In this document: piece by piece, positions 23,201-34,883 of the stretch
How positions within the stretch are numbered: position 1 is the first letter of the stretch
How the letters are laid out: every line of letters starts with the position of its first letter
Assembly: GCA_015680685.1 (NCBI GenBank)
Contig: MNCI01010043.1
Coordinates: forward strand, 20,545 to 84,544
Direction: 5' to 3'
Length of the DNA stretch: 64,000 nt
Source: Gnetum montanum
Lineage: Eukaryota; Streptophyta; Gnetopsida; Gnetales; Gnetaceae
The notes under the pieces: generated by a model
What the model saw: the letters and a program-made list of their open reading frames with translations, nothing else
Told to the model about the DNA's origin: nothing
Databases searched by the model: none
Translations under genes and position numbers: made by a program

Positions 23201-23722
23201 CAGCGTAGTCAACAACCCGAATGAAACCTGCCTAAAAAATTTTGGTGATTTCATTGCGAACTGCCAACGCTACCTCATGCTTAATCTTTCGTGCCTTTTG
23301 TTTCACTGGCCTTACTTTTGGATCAAGTATAATGTTGTGCTGGACGATTCGAGGATCTAACCTAGGCATGTCAATGTAAGACCAAGTGAATGCTTTTATG
23401 TTGTCTTGAAGCACTTGTTCTATGTCTTTGGCCAGTTGAGGTTGCAATAGTGTACTCAATTTTAATATTTTGATTTCACCATCATGCATAGCGATGGGGG
23501 TTTCAGTTAACGGGTCTTCAGTGATGCTATCAGCTTCTATGTCGAGGGATTTTGTCATACCTTTGTAGCTGTCTAGTGTTTGTTGTGTTGAGGCTATGAC
23601 TGTGTCGTTCATTGATAGACCTAAGTTGATGGAATTTATGTCAATTTCTCTTGTGATCTTTCCGTATGATCCATCGATGGTCAATGGTGTAGATAAATGC
23701 TGATAATCCATCGGGCTTGCTC
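20235..23722 (-). pseudogene. B pol: RT, RNase H, archaeal-like RNase H, integrase
   Basis: On the minus strand a pre-RT segment (23722-23232) is followed by RT (23186-22497) with FRDLN, SFMDGFSGYNQ, MPFGLKNAGATYQ and an intact YVDD. Next come RNase H (to about 22100), the aRNase H (22004-21600) with AEYEGLL, DSQLV and ADALA, and integrase (21400-20780) with an HHCC finger, D and TDNGPQF. The integrase core Glu lies just past a stop. The C-terminal part runs to the stop at 20235. Stops interrupt it near 23229, 22496 and 20778, plus others in RNase H. A 3' splice-site-like TTTATTGGCAG just before 23722 is shared with A. It made the replication enzymes; this copy is inactive. Confidence 0.88.
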
Positions 23723-23825
23723 CTGCCAATAAACAGAGGGCAGAGTGAGCTAATAGGTGTTGTTATGCGTTCCTTGGCAACGTAAATCATGTGTACATGT
23801 ACGGTGGTGGTTTATCGTTGTACCA

Positions 23826-23985
23826 AGACGCATGGTAGTTTAAGGCCTTACCAGGCCACATGTGGCAGTTTAAGGCCTTATCGGGCCAAATGCGGCAGTT
23901 TAAGGTCTTACTGGGCCAAATGTGGCAGTTTAAGGCCTTACCGGGTCAAATGTGGCAGTTTAAGGCCTTACCGGGCTATTCCTGT
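23826..23985 (-). repeat. 30-bp tandem array next to B pol
   Basis: Five copies of a 30-bp unit (plus strand TGGCAGTTTAAGGCCTTACC, then GGGCCAAATG). It sits between pol and the antisense gene promoter. A has the homologous array at 36770-36880. Confidence 0.92.
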
Positions 23986-24221
23986 GATTTGATAATGCCT
24001 AGTTGTTGTATAATCTGTACCGAAGAGTTTGCACCAAAATGTTCAGCACGGGCAACCGAAATTAGCTTACCAGGGAATACGATATGTGGTAGTGTTCATT
24101 ATCTCGTCATTTTGTTTTGCATTTTCCCTGTACTTTGTACTTTGAACAATTTTTAATTAAAATTAATAAAATATTAAAAAGAAATCAAAGGCGACGACGA
24201 TGGTGATAGGGTCAACTCGGC
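23986..24221. other. Short region between array and antisense promoter
   Basis: AT-rich sequence with no frame of note. On the plus strand it lies directly upstream of the antisense gene TATA box and would hold its proximal promoter. Confidence 0.4.
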
Positions 24222-24231
24222 GCTATATAAA
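24222..24231 (+). promoter_or_regulatory. TATA box of the B antisense gene
   Basis: GCTATATAAAGGG on the plus strand, about 360 bp upstream of the exon 1 ATG. It gives the antisense gene its own promoter, opposite to the LTR promoter. A has a similar GCGCTATAG in the same place, reversed (about 36577-36590). Confidence 0.65.
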
Positions 24232-24259
24232 GGGTGGCAGGCATGAGCGTGAACTTATC

Positions 24260-24530
24260 AGTTTCAAAGGTAGCATGAACCTAAGTTACAGCGTGAGCGT
24301 ACACTTGAGTCGCAGCATAAGCATAGAGCAGCAAACCCCGGCATGAGCGTAGAGAAGTGAACCCCGGCGTAAGCGTGAGCATAGATACTCACACCCCGAC
24401 GTAAACATGAGCGTAGAGGCTCAAACCCTAGCATGAGCGTGAGCATAAAGGCTCAAACCCCAACGTGAGCATAGAGGCTCAAACCTCAGCGTGAGAGTGG
24501 AGGCTCAAACCTTAGCATGCAGGATTCAGC
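24260..24530 (+). repeat. Tandem repeat in the leader of the antisense gene
   Basis: Imperfect units of about 28-34 bp built on GCGTGAGCATAGAGGCTCAA and AACCCC. In A the same position (36350-36545, reversed) has GCGTAGACGCC-type units, closer to the LTR palindrome. Confidence 0.8.
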
Positions 24531-24589
24531 TCGACGTGAAGGCTCAAATTCCAACGTAAATCTATGATATTAGGGTACAGGATGCCAGG

Positions 24590-27500
24590 ATGGGCAAGGG
24601 AAAGGAGGTAGAAGGCTAAGGGAGGAAGGGGCCCGACTTGACTTTCACGGAGGAAAGTGAGGCGATGCTGCAGTGTTTGCCTAGGCCTAGGATTCCATCG
24701 TGGCCTGGATCGGCACACAGGTAGGCTCTAATCTTACCTCAGTTAATCGCTTTCCTTTGTACTTGTTATTTGGGCGTATACAGTTTTGACAGCATACAGG
24801 GTCTATACGCTGAGCGTAGACAATTTTTGCAGCATATACGCCGAGTGTAAACAGTTTTTTGGTAGCGTATACACTGAGTGTAAAAAGTTTTTGGTAGCGT
24901 ATACGTCGAGTGTAAACAGTTTTTGGTACGTATACGTCGAGTGTAAATAGTTTTTGGTAGCGTATACACCGAGTGTAAACAGTTTTTGGTAATGTATATG
25001 CCGAGTGTAAACAGTTAGCAATTTTTTTCGAAGTATTAGTCTTCAACGTGGAATTTCGTTTCTCTATTTCATTTTGGTGTATAATTGATTTACCATGGCA
25101 TTCTGGTTATTTGCAGGGATCTTGAGCCTTTCCTCCTAGTAGTTAAGCTGGTTGGGGTACTAGCATGGTCCGGGCCCCTTAATACCGACGAACCTGCCCC
25201 TGATCTGATTGTAGATAATAATGGGGTATGGTTCAGGGAAGGGGCCTGTGAATTCCTTGTCTTCATCCTAGACAGATTCAAGGTAGTGATATGGTCACAC
25301 CTAAGCGAACAAGTGGCGCGGAGCGTGCTCAAACCAATGTTGCCAAGATCTGCAAACGGTGTCATGGTTTTCATGGTGGACATTGACGAGGGACCACTTG
25401 CGATTGAGGAAGGTCCCTCTGGAAGGCCCAGATCTACTCATCCGTTATCGCGCATGTGGGACTTGTTGTCACGTGGGCCTCACTATCTTAATAACACTTT
25501 GTTTTTGGCTGCGCATGCGCACACATTATTTCAGAACCCTCCGGGCATGGTGTATAGGGTAGAGAGGTAAGGTTGTGTAGTTTGTTGTTTCTATTTTGTC
25601 GTTTAGTGTTTGTTCCTGTTCTGACGACCGTTCTTTTGCAGGCCCCAAGTTGACAAATATGGGATATGTGTCAATGATGATGGGCTTGCACTGGCTCATA
25701 CCGCTTTGGAGACCTTCATGGCAGGTCCCACCCTCCGCAGAGCTATATTAGCTCATACCAAGGGTGACATTGTTCATTTCCATAAGTGGTTTTCTAGGGT
25801 GTTTGCACAATGCATGACTTGAGGGTGGCTGCATAGAGATTGGTCACGCAATGGACCGGTTTTCCCTCGTGATACTGACTTGGGTCCTAGCACCTCGAAG
25901 CCCACGACTGAAGGTAAGTGATGATATTTTCTTGATGCCTTAGTCTTTTTGTTCAGCTGCAACATTGGTCATATTGGTGTATGGTTTTAAATTGTGTTTA
26001 TAGTTAATGTCCCTCCCAGCGGAGACCCTATTACGATAGGGCGGACTGAGAGCACTTTGTTGATAAAATTTGGGGAGATCAACAAGGCGTAGCGATGGTT
26101 GCATACTAATGCCCCACATCTCTTGTCTGTTGTTTGGATGATGCCAGCCTCATGGATTTATTCACAACCCCAAGCCCTGATGTCTCTATAGCTGAAATGA
26201 TTGGAATTGTTGATTCGTTTGACAACTCTGTCACCTACTACAACACCCGTATTAAGGGTGTCAAAATAGTCTTCCATCTGTCAGCTGAGTTCTTTTCAAA
26301 CCTCTTCGGTATGCCGGAAGATGGTGTGAATGTGGTTTTGGACAGGGCACAGAAAGAACTCCATGTGGTGCGTGAGCTAGAAGATTGGTTGGGCATTCCC
26401 AAGGGCTCTAAAGGATTCCCTATGTAGGGAACGTCAAAGGTGATGGAAGTCAATGAATTGTATCTCTTGTTTAGGGCACAGGCGTTTCCCAAATCCCTAT
26501 CTCAGGTGAAGAGTCTTGGGGTGGAGGCCGTGCGCATCATGCGGACCATTTTAGAGACCGAGATGTGCTATAATTGGACCCAATTTTTGTTGTCGGGTTT
26601 CCATAGGGAGATAGTGCGATTGCATTCAAACGTTGAGGAGTAGTCCCATTTTACCTTCGCATTCTTCGCAGGTTATCTACGTCGCCTGGCCGAATTTCTA
26701 GTGGTTTGCACAGACAATAAGTATATTTTGCGGGACCGTACTCAGTTATCTCGCCTGTGGATTAACCATTTGTTCGAGGTAGCTGAGTCCCAAGATGCAC
26801 CCGAGGGGATCGATAAATGAGTTTCCATCACAACAGAGGGGTCATCTAGTACTTCAATCCATACACGTGATAGTGTGGGGTTGGAACCAGAGAATGTGAC
26901 CTACACTGCAAAGAGAGCTGATCGAGTCATCAAAGAAACCATCGGGAAAGCCAAGTCGAAGATTCAAAAGCATGAACACCCTAAAGAGGTGGCCTCAACT
27001 GTGGAAGAGCCAAGGGTGAAGCGAATATGATTCAAAATGCTTGTTCAAGGTAAATAAGCTTGGTGCATTCATTATATTATCATTTTCGTCTTATTCAGTT
27101 TTTTGTTTTGACCGCTTACATGAAACTAATGTCTTCAGACCTGACTCGGGAAGTGAGGAGACAGGAGCTAGAAACCATTGTCGAGAAGGAGGAAGTTCCA
27201 ATGGATTTAATCAAGGAGGAAGAGGTTGGCAAAGATCAGGTGGAAGTGATAGAAGAGTTGGCGGAAGACACCACGGAGACAGAACTAGTCGATGACCGGG
27301 ATGGTGTTGATGAGATGTTCAGTAGCTTCCTTAAGGGAAGATTAGACCTTGGTGACCCTCCAAACCGGGAAGGGGACAGAGAACAAGGTATGTTCCCTTT
27401 TGTTTTATTGTGTTGCCTTGTGAATCGTTATTTTCATTATGTGGTTTTTAACTTTATGTCTTTTTGTATCACTTCAAGACGAAGATATTGAGACTAGGAC

Positions 27501-28747
27501 GATTCCTATCATGCGGTTGGAAGTGCTCATGAAAGTAGCTCCCCCTAAAACGACCATGGAGGCTAGTCGATCTCGTACTCATGAACCATTCACTTGGACC
27601 GAGATGCCAAGTAAAATGGATTTTGTGGCCAGTATCGTCGACGAGGTGGTCGAACACATTCAGCAAGCCTACCCTGAAATAGGTACAGGTGTTTCAAGTG
27701 TTTTGCAGCCTTTGAGTTCCACACTCTTTTTGTCATCTAAGATTTAATGCCTATTCTTTTCATGTGTGTAGGAGCCAAGCTGAAGTGGGATCCATCTGAG
27801 ACCGTTAGTATTGAAAGCTTGCTTGCACTACCGCCAGAAGTTGAACAGATACCAAGGCCGGTCTATGACGAGGTGGCGAAAGGTCTCGTGCATAACGCCA
27901 AATCTCTTTGGACCTGTAGGCGTTCCATTGAACAACTATGGTTGCAAATCCAGGCAAAGGAAAAAGAGGTTTCTGAGTTATCAGCTAAACGTGATGATCT
28001 CAAGCCTCGTTATGAGTTCACCTCGGCTAGACTAACAGGTGATCATTCTTGGTGAACTTCCGAAATCACTTATACTAGATATTGGAACTTGCTAAATCAT
28101 CATGCATCATTGACTTGAAAACTAGCAGAGCGTAAGGCCCAGATAGATCTACTAAACCTCAAGTGCTAGGATTGGAAGGCTTTTGCTTCCAAGGTGCATA
28201 AGTTGGGTCAAGCTGAGAAGAACCACAAGCATCATTACAAGAAATCATTGAAGGAAGTATCCATAGAAAAGTGTCAGCTTGAAATGTTCGTAGAGGGTCT
28301 AGGTCTACATTCTGCATTTGATACCTTTGCTAGGAATATAACTGTTTAGATGGAATCGCCCACAAGGGTAATTACAACCAGTTCTGGGGAGGTCTTTGTG
28401 GGTGAATTCCCCTTGAAACGTCGTACATGGTCGGTGGTTGATAAGGGGAAAGCTTTGGCGAACGTCGATCCAGGCCTCAATGGGACTGACTGGGCTAGTG
28501 TCTCAGAGGAGGAAATTCTCCATCGGTTGGAATTCAATTTAGGGGGGTCTCCTACGGTAATCATTTTGTTGTTATGAAATTTGTTCGTTGAGCAATGTTT
28601 GAGAGTTTTCTCTTTTGTTCTTGTGTTGATTGTTTCTTTTACATTTTATAGGGTCGAGGTGATGACGATGCTCAAGAAAGTGGCCCCAGTGAAGTGGGGA
28701 CCCATGGTGCCGGCGGGTCTGAAGGGGACAACTCTCCTGTCCCTTGA
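24590..28747 (+). pseudogene. Nine-exon antisense gene: FCP1/NIF-like domain, transposon-type domain, coiled coil
   Basis: Nine exons with GT-AG introns lie on the plus strand, opposite to B: 24590-24720, 25117-25566, 25642-25913, 26004-27049, 27139-27387, 27479-27682, 27772-28038, 28129-28556, 28652-28747. Introns 2-8 are 75-95 bp and intron 1 is 396 bp. Joins keep the frame. Exons 2-3 resemble the FCP1/NIF phosphatase fold (FREGACEFLVF, KVVIWSHL, NNTLFL, NPPG), but the motif I and motif IV Asp positions are not Asp. Exon 4 has VKIVFHLSAEFFSNLFGMP, typical of plant-transposon extra ORFs. Exon 5 is acidic, exons 7-8 form a coiled coil, and the C-terminus is Gly/Asp-rich. About nine premature stops, nearly all explained by C-to-T at CAG, CAA or CGA, and one frameshift in exon 4 make this copy a pseudogene. 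Function is not established. Confidence 0.78.
24765..25020 (+). repeat. 32-bp tandem repeat in intron 1 of the antisense gene
   Basis: About seven copies of a unit AGCGTATACGTCGAGTGTAA plus ACAGTTTTTGGT. Each contains a variant of the LTR palindrome GCGTATACGC. The minus-strand ORFs across it are only translated repeat. Confidence 0.9.
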
Positions 28748-28882
28748 TGTTTAATTTTGACTTTGAAACTATCCTAGCTCATGTTTTGCCTTGAGTTGTA
28801 TTGAACTGATGAATGGAATCAGTTAACTGTTGTACATGCCTAACTGTATTGACTAAATATATATATATATATATTTCTATAC
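28748..28882. other. 3' flank of the antisense gene and (TA)n tract
   Basis: After the stop at 28745-28747 comes an AT-rich 3' untranslated-like stretch with a (TA)n run at about 28855-28874. It ends at TATAC (28878-28882), the left target duplication of element A. Confidence 0.7.
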
Positions 28883-30121
28883 TGAAACACCACAAAATTT
28901 GGAGCTTAGTACTTGTCCAACACCAAGCAGGCCCATGGGACCCCTAGACGACCACGGCTACGTCTGGTGTCAAACATGGCAACTTTGGAGATCAAATGCT
29001 CAATTTTCACTAAATATGCAGTTCCAGCGTATACACCCAAGTGTACATTCCCAACGTATACGCTCAAATTCTCAATATATACGCTTAGCGTATACGCCTA
29101 GCGTAGACGTCTAGCATACATGCCCCGCATGTACGCTCACCAAGAACAACAGGTGCATGCGCCCAGCATGAAACCTCCAAAGACGACATGAAAATAGCAC
29201 TACAGAGCGAGATTTGGCACAAGGCGACAACCATCAGCGTATACGCCCACCACAACAGCGTATACGCCTAGCACGTCAGCGTATACGCCCCAGTGTGTAT
29301 GCCCAGCATCCATCAGCGTATACGCCCAACGTATACGCTAGCGTCAACGACATCCATGCCCAAGTTTGCATACACTCAGCAACCCCAGCATATACACCCA
29401 CAGTCTATGCTCACTGCAGACAGCATATACGCTCGGCAAATGTAACATATTGTACACTTGTAAATTTTACGCCCTTGCACCCGGTCAACGCGCCACGTGT
29501 CGCCCAACCCGAATCTGCCGTCAAAACCTGTATAAAACCTCAATTCTTCACGAAATCGAGAAGGTTGGCAAAATTCCCAGAGCACACCAGAGAACAGAGA
29601 CGCTGAGAACTAGAGCACAAAACCTTTTACATTGGACAACCCTGTACGCTGAGCATACAGCCTCTACACTGTGCTTATAGTGTGAACCAGCCGCAATCAT
29701 CCCTGCACCCACCGGGGCTTCCATCCGCCTTGTGTTTCACTCACAACTACGTTTAATCGATGCACTGTACTTTCATTCTGTAATGCCATTGTTACATTTT
29801 CTTCCCATAATCGTTTACAGTTTACATTAATTGTTGTACATATTCTGTTTACGCCTGTTTACATCTATGCTCTGTTTGCATTGGTTACATTGTTTATGCT
29901 CTGTTTACGCCCGCTACGCCGTTTACGTATAACCCAGCGTATAGCACTTCGGTGTACGTTCGGGGAAATCCTTGTCTGATCCGCATGCAGACCACCCAAG
30001 GTACTCTACCTTCGTTCATTCCAGCTTGCCCTCAGGCAAAGGTAGGGTCTTCTATGCGTGTCCTGCGATCCCACGGCCTCTGTTTCCTTCCAGCCGGAGA
30101 CCGACGATTTCAGACGGTACA
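28883..30121 (+). repeat. 5' LTR of element A
   Basis: 1239 bp, TGAAACACC to ACGGTACA. U3 (about 29030-29435) holds at least five perfect GCGTATACGC palindromes and many variants. TATA TGTATAAAACC at 29529-29538. R-U5 matches B and F. Confidence 0.95.
29030..29435. promoter_or_regulatory. Palindrome cluster in the A U3
   Basis: Copies of the self-complementary decamer GCGTATACGC lie near 29088, 29238, 29260, 29279 and 29317, with one-base variants between. They lie 100-500 bp upstream of the TATA box, where transcription factor sites would be expected. The 3' LTR has the same cluster at 41810-42200. Confidence 0.7.
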
Positions 30122-30126
30122 GAAAT

Positions 30127-30145
30127 TGGCGCTAGAAGGAGGGCC
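30127..30145 (+). other. Primer binding site of A
   Basis: TGGCGCTAGAAGGAGGGCC starts five bases after the LTR. B has the same site reversed (47925-47942). I do not assign the tRNA. Confidence 0.75.
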
Positions 30146-30830
30146 TCTATCTAAAACCTTACCTTCACGCTCCCCAGCGTCTATGCTGATCAGCGTTTAC
30201 ACTGCCCTATTCAAAACTCACTCTCTACAAGTTTTCCAGCATCTATGCTGTCAACTCCACGTGGACTCTGTCCACAGAAACCCCAGCATCTACGCTGCCA
30301 CACATACGCTACACGCTTCACGTCACAGATTTTCCTTATGCCATACACAACTAATAAAGTTTACGCTGCACATTTTTACGCCGTAGGTTTTGTCTACGCT
30401 GCACATTTTCTCTACGATTTTGTTTACGCTATTCTCTTTACGCTGCAAACTAGTTCACACTACTGTTCATTTATACCACTTTGTACGCTGCACATTGACA
30501 CTGTATACGCTGCACAGCGTATATGCTGCTCTCCTTACACTGTAGACTTTGTCTACGCTGCTTTCCAGTTTATACTACACCTTATACGCTGTAATCCTGT
30601 TTTACGCTGCACCCTGATGCTGTATACGCTGTCTAGCATATACGCTGCACTCCTTACGCTATAGCCTTGTCTACGCTGACATTATACGCTCCATCCCTAT
30701 ACGCTGTCTACGCTGACACTATACGCTGAACATTGAAGCGTATACGCTGCACGTTACCACCTAAGTTTACGCTATACTAAGTACACTAATTTTGCACCTC
30801 TACACTGTGTCATACCCTCAACAGGTCATC
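30146..30830 (+). other. Leader of A with TACGCTG repeats
   Basis: Between primer site and gag, about 600 bp are built from irregular words such as GTATACGCTGCAC and GTCTACGCTG. There is no conserved frame. B has an analogous leader (47585-47924) with TACAGCG words. Confidence 0.75.
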
Positions 30831-33800
30831 ATGAACCCCGTAAACACCACCGCCGCAACCGCTCAAGTCACCGATGTCGTGGACACCATGGTCGTCCACC
30901 AGCCCGCGGCACAACCCACAGCGGGGCCCCACCAGTCCCTAAGGTTGCAAGGGAGGAACCCAACCTCTAACATTATAACCCAGGACCAGTATAACTTCAT
31001 ATGTGTGAAGATACAAGCTCGTTTGGCAGTAGATCGAGCTGAAATGGAGGAAAAGAGGTAGTATGAACTCATCTACAGGGGGGGACGTGAGTTCATCCCT
31101 TCCCCGTACGATATAATCCCTATGCTAGAACAGTACTCAGAGCTCGTCACACAACTCCTCCTACAAAGGAGCCAGCCGTTGGATCAGCCTGTAGTGGATT
31201 TCCAACCGAAAGAGGAGGACAAGTTCGCTGCCCAATCCAAACACGAAGACTCCTATCACACCCTTAGCCCACAAACACACGTTAACCCCATGTTTCATCC
31301 AGGCACAGGGGAGGTCATGCCCCTCCAGCCCCTCAGGCTCACCCACGCACAAATGCCTCCACTAGAAACATCTTCATTTGCTCATGTTCCTCCTCCAACT
31401 GACCCGTAATTCAGCACCCTCCCTCTCGCTATCATCCCCGCTGCAGCAGCAGGTCCATCCTCGCAAGCACCACCCCCACACAGTAACACGGGAGCCACCT
31501 TCTCGCCTCGAGTGATAGGGATGCCACATGTGATACCAGCATCCACGTTCGCCCACTATATCCCCCACATCCAAACGCATGGGGCCCCTTCCACCACTGT
31601 AACCCAACAAGGGGTTCCTGCACAAAACGTGACTGCTCAATGGGTGGCAATGGGTATGCCATCACATCAACCCTCTCACCACCACGTGCCACCCCATATG
31701 ATTCCACCAACTAACATTCCCCAAGTACAGCTACAACCGCAACAACAACAACCCCTCACCTACAATGTGTCGCCCCTGGTGCCACACGCTATAAACATCC
31801 CACAAGCACAGCCACCAACCGCACAACTTTCAAACTTTCAACCTACCATCCAACACTCTAACCTGTACAATATACCACAACCTCAAGCTGCCATGTCACC
31901 GAGTGCCCAAGACTGGGTAGATGCCAAAAAATTAATGCAAGAACTTACTGACGAGGTAAAGCGCCTCAAAACGGCTACCGACGGAGAGTTGAAGGTAGTG
32001 GATTTCTACCACGATGACCCCATCAACCCTTCCATCCTGCCTCTAACCTTGCCCAAAGACACATCGTTGCCAACACTAACTAAATATAACAGGGAGATGG
32101 ACCCCAATGCTCACTTGATAACGTTTAGGTTAGAATGCGCGTTACTGCAGGCATGGCCCCATGCCATTTTGCGAGTGTTCCCTATGTCCCTTGCCGGGAG
32201 AGCACTCGATTGGTACCGGGCCTTGCCAAGGAACTCTATATTCTCCTTGGAAAAGTTATTACATCAGTTCGTGACTAGGTTCAAATATAACTTGAAACCT
32301 GAGGCGACATTGGACAACCTTATACAGATTAAGCAAGCGCTGCTCGAACCTATGCAGAAATTCATTCAAAGGTGGAACGCTGCTCTCAATGAGCTACACG
32401 AGCCAATCTCACAAACATATCTGCTTACGATTCTAAAGGGGGCCGTTAACGACTTCTTCAAATCTAAATTGTATTATCTTAATGCGCGTAATCTTAACCA
32501 AGCCTTTGTACAAATCAAAAATATAGAAGAGGCAACTCAAAATAGCCATGACCTTGCATACTTAGCCTTCAAAAATCAACATAGTAAAAAGGATAAAGAG
32601 AAGGCTAAGGCAACTATAGCGACAATTGCGGAAATGCAACAATCAAACAAACCGCCAGTAGCCCCTACTAACTATACTAGACCTACTCCTGTGACTACAC
32701 CAGAATCATCATCATCGCAGAACCTAACACAAAATTGTACGAGAAATTTTGAGAGGAAAGAGCCTTCTCAATATACATCATTGCCTATGAAGCCATCCCA
32801 GCTCTTTGATCAACTACTGAAGGTGGGATTAATGAAACACAAACAGTTGTCCCCCACGGCCATCTAGAGACACAATTGGTTTTGTCAACTCGTTCAGAAC
32901 CCAAGCCTAGCAACACCGGATGAGCCTCCAGTGCCCAAAGGTTTTAGAATGGATCGCTTCTGCGATTATCACCAACATAATGGGCACAGCACGGATTACT
33001 ATTTCACACTGAAGTAGGACATACAGCAAATGATCGATAAAGGCCAAATCACCTTTGATGAGGCCAACCCAGTCCAGCCATAGAACCAGGCTATGGGGGT
33101 GTATAAAGACCCTCTAAACACCAAAGAGGCGTTATACGTCATCAATACAATCTGCCTTGATGATGAACCCGAGACACCCAACATCAACACCGTCTACCCC
33201 GAGTATAAACAACAGGTACCTAACAAACCGTTTGTAGTACATGTTCCTCCTACTCCATCCTCATCCATTCCTCAACCATCATCCACTCCACAAAAACCTT
33301 ACGTAGTGCGCATACCTCCCGCTGTCACCACCCTGAACCTATCAACCCCTCCTACTCGGCCTGCCCCTTTCGTAGTCCGAGTCCCGCCTGCAGTTGCAAC
33401 AGCAGAAGTCCAAGCCTCCACCTCACATTCGTAAGGTAAACCTAGTCCCTACATCATCAGGGTGTCCAGCCAATCTTCCGTCCAACCACATCCAACTGTC
33501 CACCCGCAACCCCGCCCGCCTCCATATGTGGTGCAAATCCTAGGGCAACCCAAAGCTCCAAGACCAGCTCCACCTCCACGCCACACGCGAGAACGCTTAA
33601 CAAATAAGCTTACACGTGAACGCTTGGAGAAGGAGCGCCAACGGTTAGCTTTAGGGCCCCCTAAACCCACTCCACTTAACGTCGTACCCATGACACAACC
33701 CAACAATCAACCAAATGCAGGCGATGAGGGTGAACCCTCCAAAAAACATGCTACATTTGAAACGACGGCTCCGAGCAAGAATGATGGATTAAAACAGCAT

Positions 33801-34840
33801 GAAATAAAACTATTGGGGCCAATGGACCCAGTCACCACTGATACAAACGCCCCTAACAGTAGAGATTTGGCAACGGCTTTAACATAAGTCACATAAGCAC
33901 TCAAGTAAAAGAACACTTCGCTAAGCCTGTATGACTTGATTCTTACATCTCAAACACATCGTGAAGCCTTAGTATGCATGTTAATGTCAATTTTAGTAAG
34001 CGAGAACTTACCCCCAAACGAACCATCCATTCATGCGGTAATGTACTCACCCCAAGGGTCAACGTCCAAACCACTAAGCTTCCATAACGATAACATTAAA
34101 ATGGATAAGAAAATAGGGGAGGTGACAACAGCCCCCATGTTCATAACGATACGCATGAACCAGTTCAAGATACATAGGATCCATGTAGATGATGGAGCTG
34201 CTACGAACGTGGTACCATACCCCATCGTTGAACAACTAGGGCTAACGGAGTCAATCAAACCGACTGGGACTACATGTTTAAAATCATTCAGCGGGTCACA
34301 CGTGATGGTCAAAGGCATAATAACCTTAGACTTCATATCGGGGGACCAGTTTCCCATGTCTGCCGACTTTGTTGTGGTTGACGAAATGCCGGGGTTCAAC
34401 CTAATATTAGGAAGACCCTGGTTGGCCCAACTGAAAGCGGTCTCCTCCCCTATACATCAAGAAATTCACCTACCTTATGAGGGCGGTGAAATCATCATAC
34501 ACGGGGAAGCGACTACACCTATTGTTTCATCACATGGACATGGACCAAGGCTCAGAGGTTGAACTCGAAAAGCCTAGTCGAAACGACGTAAACGAAAAAC
34601 AACCAGTAAGCAGTAATCCAAATCCACCTAAAAGAGAAACGCCTGTACCTGACATTGTACATACACCGTCTCAAGTAGAAACTAACACAGAACTCATAAC
34701 AAATTCCGAAACACGAGAAAACACTGACACATAAGCCATTCCATCAGACGTCCCTTGGGCCGAATTACCATTTAACGTAATCAGTGAAGGGGACGCTGAA
34801 TACAGAATCATACCCGTTGACACATAGCCTAACATTAAAA
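30831..34840 (+). pseudogene. A gag-protease
   Basis: One frame runs from ATG 30831 (MNPVNTT..) to about 34535, then a frameshift leads to the end near 34840. The capsid-like core (about 32000-32500) has LAGRALDWYRALP and FKYNLKPEATLD. A CX2HX4HX4C-type knuckle near 32960 has lost its last Cys (CDYH..GH..DYY). A linker with repeated PYVVRIPP-type units follows (33210-33560), then retropepsin with VDDGAATNVV and LILGRPWL (34180-34420). Premature stops at 31061, 31409, 32867, 33017, about 33083, 33434, 33887, 33896 and 33908 all sit at Gln positions (CAA or CAG to TAA or TAG). The product would have formed particles and processed the polyprotein. Confidence 0.88.
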
Positions 34841-34883
34841 AGAAGAAAATTAAAAAATTCCTAAAATAATACCATCTCAAGCA

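Noticed and set aside
24687-25046. Minus-strand ORFs rich in YTRRIRYQKLF-type repeats
   Set aside because: They are translations of the 32-bp intron repeat on the other strand, with no independent coding signal.
25085-25116. ATG at 25085 as the start of the FCP1-like ORF
   Set aside because: It lies in intron 1 upstream of TTGCAG. Homology with A shows that exon 1 at 24590-24720 is spliced to 25117.
30831-34562. Alternative genetic code with TAA/TAG read as Gln
   Set aside because: Stops fall at Gln sites, but TGA at Arg sites, TGG-to-TGA changes and frameshifts also occur, which points to C-to-T decay of methylated DNA.
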